Shown here: positions 35,191 to 42,832 of the stretch, piece after piece
Numbering within the stretch: position 1 is the first letter of the stretch
How the letters are laid out: every line of letters starts with the position of its first letter
DNA from: JBDTVS01 sp040007095
GTDB lineage: Bacteria; Acidobacteriota; Vicinamibacteria; Vicinamibacterales; CAVVIG01
Length of the DNA: 56,453 nt
Direction of reading: 5' to 3'
Assembly: GCA_040007095.1 (NCBI GenBank)
Contig: JBDTVS010000119.1
Location: 1 to 56,453, forward strand
Translations under genes and position numbers: made by a program
Notes under the pieces: model-generated
Told to the model about the DNA's origin: nothing
The model's database searches: none
Seen by the model: the letters and a program-made list of their open reading frames with translations, nothing else

Positions 35191-36534
35191 ATGGATTCCT
35201 TGTTTCCTGACGAAGACACACCGGTGCGCGAGGCGACGGCGCCGCTTGCCGAGCGCATGCGGCCGAGGACATTCAGCGATTTTGTCGGCCAGCAGGAGTT
35301 GCTGGCGCCCGGCAGGCCGCTGCGCGAAGCGATCGAGCGAGATCTCCTGCAGTCCCTCATCCTCTGGGGTCCGCCGGGCACCGGAAAGACCACGCTGGCG
35401 CGCATCATTGCCGAGACGACCAAGGCGCGATTCGTGTCGTTCAGTGCCGTGCTCGCGGGCATCAAGGAAATCCGCGACGTGATGGCCGAGGCCGAACGGC
35501 TGCGGCGCTCGACCGGCCGCAGGACCATTGTCTTCATCGACGAAATTCATCGCTTCAACAAGGCCCAGCAGGACGCCTTTCTTCCCCGCGTCGAGGCCGG
35601 GGACATCGTCCTGGTCGGCGCAACGACCGAGAATCCCTCGTTCGAGGTAAACGCCGCGTTGCTGTCACGGTCGAAAGTGTTCGTGTTGCGCGGGCTCACG
35701 ACCGACGAGGTGGCGACGATCCTCGAGCGTGCCCTCGCCGATGCCGTCCACGGTCTCGCTGCTCAATCGCCCGAGGTGGAGCCCGAAGCCCTCCGCGCGA
35801 TTGCGCTGTATAGCAACGGCGATGCGCGGGCCTCGCTCAACCTGCTCGAGTTGAGCGTCGCGGCGGCACCCACGATCGACGGCCGGCGCCGCGTCGATGC
35901 GAAGCGCGTTGAACAGACCATGCAGCGCCGGGCGCTGCTGTATGACAAGCAGGGCGAAGAGCACTACAACGTGATCTCGGCGCTCCACAAGTCGATGCGC
36001 AACAGCGACCCGGACGCGGCCGTGTATTGGCTCGCACGGATGGTCGAGTCGGGCGAGGATCCGCTCTACATCGCGCGCCGGCTGGTGAGATTCGCTTCGG
36101 AAGACATCGGTAATGCCGATCCGCAGGCGCTGACGGTGACGGTGGCGGCGAAGGACGCGGTGCACTTTCTCGGCATGCCCGAGGGCAACACGGCGCTCGC
36201 GCAGGCCACGATCTATCTGGCAACCGCCCCGAAAAGCAACGCGGTTTACACGGCCTACAACCAGGCCTCCAACGATGCGCAGAAGGACGTCGCGCAGCCG
36301 GTGCCGTTGCACCTGCGCAACGCCCCGACGACGCTGATGAAAGAGCTGGCCTACGGCAAAGGCTACAAGTACGCGCACGACGAAGCCGACGCCGTCGCCG
36401 AGATGTCCTGTCTGCCGCCGGCGCTCGACGGACGCACCTACTATCAACCGACCGAACGCGGCTTCGAGAAAGAGATCAAACGGCGGCTCGATGGATGGAA
36501 GGAGATTAAAAGGAAGCGAAAGTCCGAAGGCTGA
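35191..36534 (+). CDS. rarA: Replication-associated recombination protein A (AAA+ ATPase)
   Basis: A 447-aa protein from the ATG at 35191 (MDSLFPDEDTPVREATAPLA), of the RarA/MgsA/WRNIP1 family that acts at stalled forks with SSB. Motifs: 'ERMRPRTFSDFVGQQELL' at the N-terminus, Walker A WGPPGTGKTTLAR, Walker B FIDEIHRFNKAQQDAFLP, sensor 1 'LVGATTENPSFEVNAALLSR', and the tetramerisation region 'YWLARMVESGEDPLYIARRL' to KGYKYAHDEADAV. Length is standard. It runs in the same direction as the SpoU methyltransferase gene. Confidence 0.94.
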   Translation: MDSLFPDEDTPVREATAPLAERMRPRTFSDFVGQQELLAPGRPLREAIERDLLQSLILWGPPGTGKTTLARIIAETTKARFVSFSAVLAGIKEIRDVMAEAERLRRSTGRRTIVFIDEIHRFNKAQQDAFLPRVEAGDIVLVGATTENPSFEVNAALLSRSKVFVLRGLTTDEVATILERALADAVHGLAAQSPEVEPEALRAIALYSNGDARASLNLLELSVAAAPTIDGRRRVDAKRVEQTMQRRALLYDKQGEEHYNVISALHKSMRNSDPDAAVYWLARMVESGEDPLYIARRLVRFASEDIGNADPQALTVTVAAKDAVHFLGMPEGNTALAQATIYLATAPKSNAVYTAYNQASNDAQKDVAQPVPLHLRNAPTTLMKELAYGKGYKYAHDEADAVAEMSCLPPALDGRTYYQPTERGFEKEIKRRLDGWKEIKRKRKSEG

Positions 36535-36583
36535 GGTGTGAAGCCAGACTGGCGCGCGGAGACAAGAGTGCGCACGCCTGCGA

Positions 36584-37003
36584 CTATTCGCGCGACTCGA
36601 GACGCCTGACCCGCCGTTCGAGATCGATATGCGCGTCCATGAAGATGCGCATGTCGTCGCGCAAGCTCTCGACCAGGATCGTCATGTGGGTTCGAGTCTC
36701 CTGGTCTCCCGCACGGATCTCTTCGCGGACACTGCGAAACTCTGCTCGGGTCTCGGCCTGGAACTCGCGCATCTCCGACTTGAACTCGTACATCTCCGCC
36801 TTGAATTCGTGCATCTCCGCCTTGAACTCGCGCATCTCCGCCTTGAATTCGTACATCTCCGACTTGAACTCGTGCATCTCCGCCTTGAATTCGTACATCT
36901 CCGACTTGAACTCGTGCATCTCCGACTTGAACTCAGCTACTTCTCCCCGCAACTTCCGTACATCATTCGCCACGGCTGCTACGGTCACCTTCTTTGTCGC
37001 CAT
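36584..37003 (-). CDS. Heptad-repeat coiled-coil protein
   Basis: A 139-aa basic/acidic helical protein with no recognised domain. After MATKKVTVAAVANDVRKLRG come eight perfect or near-perfect heptads EFK(S/A)EM(H/Y/R) (about residues 24-79), a degenerate EFQAETR, then 'EIRAGDQETRTHMTILVESL' and a second coiled-coil-like tail. Met and Phe occupy the a and d positions (spaced 4 and 3), predicting a long, regular coiled coil. The array is encoded by 21-bp tandem DNA repeats and so could change length by slippage. Similar short proteins occur next to unrelated genes in other bacteria. The function is unknown. Confidence 0.75.
   Translation of the reverse strand: MATKKVTVAAVANDVRKLRGEVAEFKSEMHEFKSEMYEFKAEMHEFKSEMYEFKAEMREFKAEMHEFKAEMYEFKSEMREFQAETRAEFRSVREEIRAGDQETRTHMTILVESLRDDMRIFMDAHIDLERRVRRLESRE
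36767..36934. repeat. 21-bp tandem repeat, about eight copies, inside a coding region
   Basis: Eight units related to CATCTCCGACTTGAACTCG, each ending TG, TA or CG, encode the EFK(S/A)EM(H/Y/R) heptads on the minus strand. Units differ by single substitutions (GAC/GCC, AAC/AAT), which suggests recent expansion. They are not separated by unique spacers, so this is not a CRISPR array. Confidence 0.9.
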
Positions 37004-37137
37004 GAGACGACGATTCTAGCATCGTCCGTACCATGACGAATTCCTGCGTTTTTGAAGAGCTGCGCGACCAACGTCGCAGATATTGCGCCGCTTGCACGAA
37101 CGCAATCTGGCAAGAATGGCCTGTGGCGCTCGCGGCG

Positions 37138-37311
37138 CTAGGACCTGCCCAGGACTCTCAGGAGACCCCAGCCGGCGAGAAACACCGCGACGCCGACGGC
37201 GAAGAGCCGCGGATTGGGACCTGCCGAACTGGCGGTGACCACATCGACCAGCAGCAGCCACATCCCCAGCAATTGACCGAGCCGGCCGAGATAGTAGAGT
37301 GCCTGGCGCAT
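37138..37311 (-). CDS. 57-aa two-helix membrane protein coupled to mutL
   Basis: The ATG at 37311 shares its A with the mutL TGA (TGATG), so translation is coupled. The protein begins MRQALYYLGRLGQLLG and has two hydrophobic segments (about 11-27, LGQLLGMWLLLVDVV, and 38-54, LFAVGVAVFLAGWGLLR) joined by a short Gly/Pro turn (SSAGPNPR). It ends VLGRS. I do not recognise a family. Its position after mutL may be shared ancestry of the operon rather than a repair function. Confidence 0.65.
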   Translation of the reverse strand: MRQALYYLGRLGQLLGMWLLLVDVVTASSAGPNPRLFAVGVAVFLAGWGLLRVLGRS

Positions 37312-39209
37312 CAGATGCGATCGAAATTCTTTTCTATTTCGCGGCGCGTGAGCCGCAGCATCACCGGGCGGCCGTGGGGGCACACCGTCGAGTACGCGGT
37401 GGCTCTCAGCTCGTCGAGAATGTGCGTCATCTTCTCGTAGGTCAAGGGATAGTTGGCCTTGACCGCGGCATGACAGGCCATGGTCGCGGCAATTCGTTGC
37501 AGCGCCTCTTGAACCTGGGCGCCGCGGTCAAGCCCCTCCAGATCGTCCGCCAGCGCGAGCAGCGCACGGGAACTGTCCTCCGCCGTCAGCAGTGCGGGCA
37601 CGGCCGACACCTTGATGGAGGTGGGACCGAACTCGTCGATCTCGAAGCCGAGGCGCCCGAGCTCCACCGCCCGGCCGAGGAGCGCTCGCTGTGCGGCCGA
37701 GGACAGCTCCATGACCATCGGCAGCAACAATCGCTGAGATTCGAGCCCTCCAGCCGTCAGTCTTTCCATCACCCGTTCGAACAGCACGCGCTCGTGCGCC
37801 ACATGCTGATCGATAATCGCCACGCCTTCGTCGTCCACCGCGATGATGAAGGTGTCGCGGAATTGGCCGAGGGGAATCAGCGGGCGAAGCTCGGGTACGG
37901 TCCGGCTGAGGCCGGACGCGGCGCTTGCGAGGTTCGCCAGAGCGCCGCTGTCAATCTGATCGAACCCGGGCGCGACACCGCCCCCATTCGACAAGGCGTG
38001 GGGACCGGTCGCGTGCACTCCGGGCGTGCCGCCCGAGAAGACGTCACCGAGAGGGCCACCGTCCGCGAGTCCCGCCGCGCCTGAGGGATATATTGCGGCG
38101 GCCCCTGGCACCCACCGATTGGGATACGTGCCACCGCCCAGAATGCCGGGAATCGACGCCGCGACCGGGAACTGCACCGCGATCTCCGGCCGCAGCTCCA
38201 GCTGAGGCACGCCGCCCCGCCCCAGCGTGTCCATCAGCGCCCGACGCACGACCTCGTGCACGAACGACTGGTCGCGGAACCTGACTTCGGCTTTCGTCGG
38301 ATGAACGTTGACGTCGACCGCCTGCGGCGGCATCTCGATGAAGAGATGCACTTCGGGACTGCGCTCCTTGATCGACGCGACGCTGTACGAATCGATGATC
38401 GCATGAGCGATCGTCTTGTCCTTGACGATCCGGCGGTTGACGAACACGTGCTGGGGCCCTCGTGTCGGCCCGCGATCCGCGAGGGCTGCCACATAGCCGA
38501 ATACACGGATCCCGCCGGCGTCCTTTCGAACCTCGAGCAGATCGGTTCGCTCGCCGTACAGCTGATACAACCGATCGTGCAGCGACGGGGCGGGCGGACA
38601 GGCCAGCACCGTACGGGCGCCGCTGGTCAACGTGAACCCGATATCCGGATAAGCCAGGGACAGCTGCGTGACGATCCGTGAGACCTGCGCGGACTCCCCA
38701 CCGTCGGATTTCAGAAATTTTCGGCGCGCCGGCAGGTTGTAGAACAGGTCGTCGACTTGAACCACCGTGCCTTCCGCGGCGCCGACCTCGACCACCGACG
38801 ACACCGCGCCGCCGTTGACGCGAATCTCCGTACCGCTCGGCAGCCCGCGGGCGCGGGTGCGCAGCACGAAATGCGACACGGAGGCGATCGACGGGAGCGC
38901 CTCTCCCCTGAAACCGAACGTCGTAATCGCCGCGAGATCGTCGGCCCGCAGGATTTTGCTCGTCGCGTGCCGCTCGATCGCCAACAGCGCATCGTCCGGC
39001 TCCATCCCGTCGCCATCGTCTTCGACGCGGACCTGCTTCTTGCCGCCGAGCTCGACATGAATCAGCAGGCGGCGGGCGCCGGCGTCGATGGCGTTTTCGA
39101 CCAGTTCCTTGACCACCGATGCCGGTCGCTCGACCACTTCACCGGCCGCGATTTGGTTCGCCAGGTCGCTCGGAAGACGGGTGATTTTTCCCAAGGGTGA
39201 GTGCGCCAT
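37311..39209 (-). CDS. mutL: DNA mismatch repair protein MutL with endonuclease motif
   Basis: A 632-aa MutL. The GHKL ATPase N-terminus is intact: 'QIAAGEVVERPASVVKELVE' with the catalytic Glu, NAIDAGA, DDGDGM and 'TFGFRGEALPSIASVS'. A Pro/Gly-rich linker (about 345-435) leads to the C-terminal dimerisation domain, which carries the metal-binding nicking motif DQHVAHERVLFE (Asp467; family pattern DQHA-x2-E-x4-E) and the zinc-linked 'CHAAVKANYPLT' and CPHGRPVMLRL. This is the nicking type used in organisms without MutH. The stop overlaps the small membrane gene. Its start lies 144 nt from the ppdK stop. Confidence 0.94.
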   Translation of the reverse strand: MAHSPLGKITRLPSDLANQIAAGEVVERPASVVKELVENAIDAGARRLLIHVELGGKKQVRVEDDGDGMEPDDALLAIERHATSKILRADDLAAITTFGFRGEALPSIASVSHFVLRTRARGLPSGTEIRVNGGAVSSVVEVGAAEGTVVQVDDLFYNLPARRKFLKSDGGESAQVSRIVTQLSLAYPDIGFTLTSGARTVLACPPAPSLHDRLYQLYGERTDLLEVRKDAGGIRVFGYVAALADRGPTRGPQHVFVNRRIVKDKTIAHAIIDSYSVASIKERSPEVHLFIEMPPQAVDVNVHPTKAEVRFRDQSFVHEVVRRALMDTLGRGGVPQLELRPEIAVQFPVAASIPGILGGGTYPNRWVPGAAAIYPSGAAGLADGGPLGDVFSGGTPGVHATGPHALSNGGGVAPGFDQIDSGALANLASAASGLSRTVPELRPLIPLGQFRDTFIIAVDDEGVAIIDQHVAHERVLFERVMERLTAGGLESQRLLLPMVMELSSAAQRALLGRAVELGRLGFEIDEFGPTSIKVSAVPALLTAEDSSRALLALADDLEGLDRGAQVQEALQRIAATMACHAAVKANYPLTYEKMTHILDELRATAYSTVCPHGRPVMLRLTRREIEKNFDRI

Positions 39210-39295
39210 TATGGGCCGAGCGTTGCCGCTTTTGCCAATGGCGGGGCGCGGTCAGTCTCGACCTGGTCGCGTCGGATCACCACCGGAAAGCACCA

Positions 39296-39329
39296 GGAAC
39301 ACCGACCAGGCCGTGCGGTTCGGTGTTCC
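39296..39329 (-). terminator. Hairpin after ppdK, possible terminator
   Basis: GGAACACCGA (39296-39305) pairs perfectly with TCGGTGTTCC (39320-39329) around a 14-nt loop, 24 nt past the ppdK stop. The run that follows leftward has few U residues, so termination may be inefficient or factor-assisted. Confidence 0.45.
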
Positions 39330-39352
39330 CGGCGTCCCGATGATCGTTGGCC

Positions 39353-42244
39353 TCAGTCCCCGACTTTGACCGAGAGCGCCGCCTGCGCCGCGGCGAGACG
39401 TGCGACCGGCACGCGATAGGGCGACGCGCTGACGTAGTCGAGGCCAACCTCGTGGAAAAAATGCACCGACGACGGATCGCCGGCGTGCTCGCCGCAGATG
39501 CCGATCTTGAGATCGGGGCGCGTCCGCCGCCCGAGCTGCACGCCGGTCCGGACGAGAGCGCCAACCCCTTCGGTGTCGATCGAGGCGAACGGATCCCTGT
39601 CGAGGATCTTTTTCTCGAGGTAGATCTTGAGGAACTTCCCCACGTCGTCGCGTGAGAAACCGAAGGTGAGCTGTGTGAGATCGTTGGTGCCGAAGGAGAA
39701 GAACTGGGCGTCGACGGCGATCTTGTCGGCGATCAACGCGCCGCGTGGCACCTCGATCATCGTGCCGACGAGATACTTGATCTTGACACCCGCCGCCTTC
39801 ATCGTCTCGGCGGCCACGCGATCCACGATCGCCTTCTGGTCGCGCAGCTCCTTCACCATTCCGACGAGAGGAATCATGATCTCGGGAACGACCTTGGTTC
39901 CTTCCTGGTTGGCTCGGCACGCCGCTTCGATGATGGCGCGGGTCTGCATCTCGGTAATTTCGGGGTAGGTGATTCCGAGGCGAACGCCACGATGGCCGAG
40001 CATCGGGTTGAATTCGTGGAGCTGTTCAACGCGCTGCAGCAGCTTCTTGGCCCGTTCCAGGTCCGATTCGGCGCCGGGCACCAGCGCCAGCGACTTCCGG
40101 AGCCCCTCGTCGCGGCTGGTCGTCTTGCCGGTCGCCTCCATCTCCGCAATCTCGACCATCAATTCCTCGCGCTTGGGCAGGAACTCGTGCAGCGGCGGGT
40201 CGATGGTCCGGATCGTCACGGGCGTGCCGTTCATCGCCTTGAAGACCCCGTAGAAATCCTCGCGCTGCAGCGGCAGCAGCTCGTCGAGCGCTTTGCGCCG
40301 ATCGGCTTCGTTGTCCGCGAGAATCATGCGCTGGACGATGGGAATCCGGCCTTCGCCGAAGAACATGTGCTCGGTGCGGCACAAGCCGATGCCGCGCGCG
40401 CCGAACGCGTAGGCGAGCTCCGCCTGATCGGGCTGGTCGGCGTTGGCGCGAATGCCGAGACGGCGGAACTTGTCCGCCCACGTCAACAGCCGTTCGAACC
40501 GCTGGTAGATCTCCGACTTCTTGGAGGGCAGCGTGCCGGCCACCACCTGAAGGATTTCGCTCGGCTTCGACGCCACGCGGGCAATCTTCACTTCGCCGCT
40601 GAGGCCGTTGAACGAGATGAAGTCGCCTTCCTTGACCGTGTGTCCGGCGACTCTGAACTGTTTCGCGTTCTCGTCGATGTCGAGCCCACCGGCGCCGACG
40701 ATCGACGGCTTGCCCATCTGCCGGCCGACGACCGCCGCGTGGGAGGTCATGCCGCCGGTCGCGGTGAGAATTCCCTGCGACACGAACATGCCGTGAATGT
40801 CGTCGGGCACCGTCTCGCGGCGCACGAGAATGACCGGCTTGCCCTGCTGGGACCACTCGACGGCTGTCTCGGCCGAGAAGACGACGTGGCCGCTGGCCGC
40901 GCCTGGCGAGGCCGGCAGACCCGTCGTGACCGTGGGGATCGCCTTCCATTCGTCGGTGTCGAAGCCGGGGGCCAGCAGTTGATTGAGCGCTTCCGGATCG
41001 ACCAGCAGGATGGCTTCCTTTGGCGTGACCAGCTTCTCGTCGGCCAGATCGGTGGCGATCATCACCGCGGCGTAGCCGGTGCGCTTGCCGCTGCGGGTCT
41101 GCAACATGAACAGCCGCTCGTCCTGGATCGTGAATTCGAAGTCCTGCACGTCTTTGTAGTGGCGCTCGAGCCTGGTGGTGATCTCGCGCAACTGCTTGTA
41201 CGCCCTGGGCAGGACCTGCTCCAGCTCGCGAATCGGCTGCGGCGTGCGCACGCCCGACACCACGTCCTCGCCTTGCGCGTTGATCAGAAACTCGCCGTAG
41301 AACTCCTTCTTGCCGGTCGCGGGGTTCCTCGTGAACCCGACGCCGGTCGCCGAGCGCTCGCCCATGTTGCCAAAGACCATCATCTGGACGTTGACGGCGG
41401 TGCCGATGTGATCGGGAATGTCGTAGATCCGGCGATATTCGATCGCGCGCGCGTTCATCCACGAGCGGAACACGGCGTCGCGCGACATTGTCAATTGCGC
41501 ACGCGGATCCTGCGGAAACGCCTGGCCCGTCCGTCGCTCCACCACACCCTTGTAGCGCTCGACCACCTCACGCAGCGCGTTTTCGTCGAGGTCGGTGTCC
41601 AACTTCGCGCCGCGCGCGGACTTGACCGCTTCGAACTCGTGCTCGAAGGCATCTTTGGGAATTTCGAGGACGACGTTGCCGAACATCTGGATGAACCGCC
41701 GGTAGCTGTCGAACGCGAACCGGCCGTTCTGGGTCCGGATCTTCAGCCCTTCGACCGCATCGTCGTTCAGGCCGAGGTTCAGGATCGTGTCCATCATGCC
41801 TGGCATCGAGAACTTGGCGCCGGATCGCACCGAAACGAGCAGGGGGTTCTCGGTAGAGCCGAGCGTGGCGCCGGCAGCTTTTTCGAGCTTCTTCACCGCC
41901 TCGGCAATCTCGCGATCGATCGGCGCGGGAATCTTCGACTTCTCGGCGTAGTAGATGTTGCAGACCTCGGTCGTGATCGTGAACCCCGGCGGGACCGGTA
42001 GGGCCGCGTTCGTCATCTCGGCGAGACCCGATCCCTTACCGCCCAGCAGGTCCTTCATCGTGCGATCGCCGTCAGCTTTGCCCTCGCCGAAGGAGTACAC
42101 GTACTTCTTGGCGGCCGTCTTGGTGGCGGCTGGTTTCTTGGCCTGGCTCGCTTTCTTGGCGACACCCGCCGGCTTCACCTTCGACGCGCTGAGTGTCTTT
42201 TTCGAGCTTGCCGTCTTGTTCCGTGCTGCTGGTTTCTTCGACAT
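39353..42244 (-). CDS. ppdK: Pyruvate, phosphate dikinase with basic N-terminal tail
   Basis: A 963-aa enzyme interconverting pyruvate + ATP + Pi with phosphoenolpyruvate + AMP + PPi in central metabolism. The catalytic domain starts at about residue 48 (YVYSFGEGKADG). The phosphorylated His is H502 in 'GGMTSHAAVVGRQMGKPS'. The PEP-binding C-terminal barrel ends with 'GICGEHAGDPSSVHFFHEVG' and 'DYVSASPYRVPVARLAAAQA'. Residues 1-47 are a Lys/Ala/Ser-rich tail (KKPAARNKTASSKK and similar) that most PPDKs lack and that resembles bacterial histone-H1-like tails. The ATG at 42244 has CGGAGT upstream and no alternative ATG lies near the domain, so the tail is probably translated. Confidence 0.94.
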   Translation of the reverse strand: MSKKPAARNKTASSKKTLSASKVKPAGVAKKASQAKKPAATKTAAKKYVYSFGEGKADGDRTMKDLLGGKGSGLAEMTNAALPVPPGFTITTEVCNIYYAEKSKIPAPIDREIAEAVKKLEKAAGATLGSTENPLLVSVRSGAKFSMPGMMDTILNLGLNDDAVEGLKIRTQNGRFAFDSYRRFIQMFGNVVLEIPKDAFEHEFEAVKSARGAKLDTDLDENALREVVERYKGVVERRTGQAFPQDPRAQLTMSRDAVFRSWMNARAIEYRRIYDIPDHIGTAVNVQMMVFGNMGERSATGVGFTRNPATGKKEFYGEFLINAQGEDVVSGVRTPQPIRELEQVLPRAYKQLREITTRLERHYKDVQDFEFTIQDERLFMLQTRSGKRTGYAAVMIATDLADEKLVTPKEAILLVDPEALNQLLAPGFDTDEWKAIPTVTTGLPASPGAASGHVVFSAETAVEWSQQGKPVILVRRETVPDDIHGMFVSQGILTATGGMTSHAAVVGRQMGKPSIVGAGGLDIDENAKQFRVAGHTVKEGDFISFNGLSGEVKIARVASKPSEILQVVAGTLPSKKSEIYQRFERLLTWADKFRRLGIRANADQPDQAELAYAFGARGIGLCRTEHMFFGEGRIPIVQRMILADNEADRRKALDELLPLQREDFYGVFKAMNGTPVTIRTIDPPLHEFLPKREELMVEIAEMEATGKTTSRDEGLRKSLALVPGAESDLERAKKLLQRVEQLHEFNPMLGHRGVRLGITYPEITEMQTRAIIEAACRANQEGTKVVPEIMIPLVGMVKELRDQKAIVDRVAAETMKAAGVKIKYLVGTMIEVPRGALIADKIAVDAQFFSFGTNDLTQLTFGFSRDDVGKFLKIYLEKKILDRDPFASIDTEGVGALVRTGVQLGRRTRPDLKIGICGEHAGDPSSVHFFHEVGLDYVSASPYRVPVARLAAAQAALSVKVGD

Positions 42245-42356
42245 CTATGACTCCGGTCGTGGTCTGGTCAGGAATCGATGGTGGATATGAATGGCCTACC
42301 GCGTGCGTCGCGCCACTCCACGGTTCGCGTGAGCTGCAGATTCTCGGCCCTGAGCT

Positions 42357-42518
42357 AGCAGCCCGTGGTGAAAGTCCGTCGTTGCACCGAGGCGGGCGAT
42401 GCGCCCGGATCGCCAGGCGCGAAACGCGAGAATATCGGGAGTATTGGAGCGTTGAGCAACGCCGCGAGGCGGGATGCAGCGCTCGCCGAATGCAGACGGA
42501 CTTTCACCACGGGCTGCT
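42357..42518. repeat. 162-nt palindromic element C with 24-bp perfect terminal arms
   Basis: AGCAGCCCGTGGTGAAAGTC opens the left arm (42357-42380), and its exact complement closes the right arm (42495-42518). The 114-nt interior is GC-rich with shorter inverted repeats. It includes CGAGGCGGGATGC (42465-42477), also present in the loop of element B. There is no open frame for a transposase. The layout is that of a miniature inverted-repeat or REP-like element. Confidence 0.88.
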
Positions 42519-42606
42519 GGGGCAATCCGGCAGGAATGTCTCGTCATCAGGTCGTTCGCTGGGCGATGGTCATCTGGTCATTGTATGAGGTGCCCGGCTA
42601 TTTGGT

Positions 42607-42626
42607 CATCGACGAATTCGTCGATG
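42607..42626. promoter_or_regulatory. 20-bp perfect palindrome upstream of ppdK
   Basis: CATCGACGAATTCGTCGATG is a perfect inverted repeat about 360 bp upstream of the ppdK start. It could be an operator or chance within a structured intergenic region. Confidence 0.3.
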
Positions 42627-42757
42627 TCGATTGGTTTCGGTTCTCCCTGGGCGAGGCCGCCATCCGGACCCGCGACCCGTTAGAACATCGCACATTCAGA
42701 AATTAATGAGACGCTCCCTCTGCCACCTGCCTGGCGAAGGCAAGTCAATTCTGTATG

Positions 42758-42832
42758 AAGCGTCCGCCTTCAGGCGGCTCTCGCGGTCCGACTGAAGCCG
42801 GCTAAGGAGCGCGGCCGGTTTCAACCGGGCCG
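42758..42832. repeat. GTCCGCC-type intergenic hairpin repeat, copy 3
   Basis: Three consecutive hairpins: CGTCCGCCTTCAGGCGGC (42761-42778), GTCCGACTGAAGCCGGC (42786-42802) and GGCCGGTTTCAACCGGGCC (about 42813-42831). The last overlaps the final codons and stop of glyS. Confidence 0.65.

Larger units (their letters stand above)
42245..42820. other. 576-nt intergenic region between glyS and ppdK
   Basis: It contains palindromic element C (42357-42518), a 20-bp palindrome (42607-42626) and repeat copy 3 (42758-42832, running into the glyS 3' end). No protein-coding gene is convincing; an open frame of about 110 codons on the plus strand is built from the repeats. The ppdK promoter should be here. 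Confidence 0.5.

Noticed and set aside
36767..36934. Possible CRISPR array
   Set aside because: The 21-bp units are directly adjacent without unique spacers and stay in frame as protein heptads.
42640..42700. Possible tRNA remnant (the plus-strand translation reads like the complement of a tRNA 3' half)
   Set aside because: The T-arm and T-loop consensus (GTTCGA) is not present and no acceptor or anticodon arm can be folded.
42365..42706. 113-codon plus-strand frame between glyS and ppdK
   Set aside because: Its first half is the interior and right arm of palindromic element C and its second half has no recognisable protein features.
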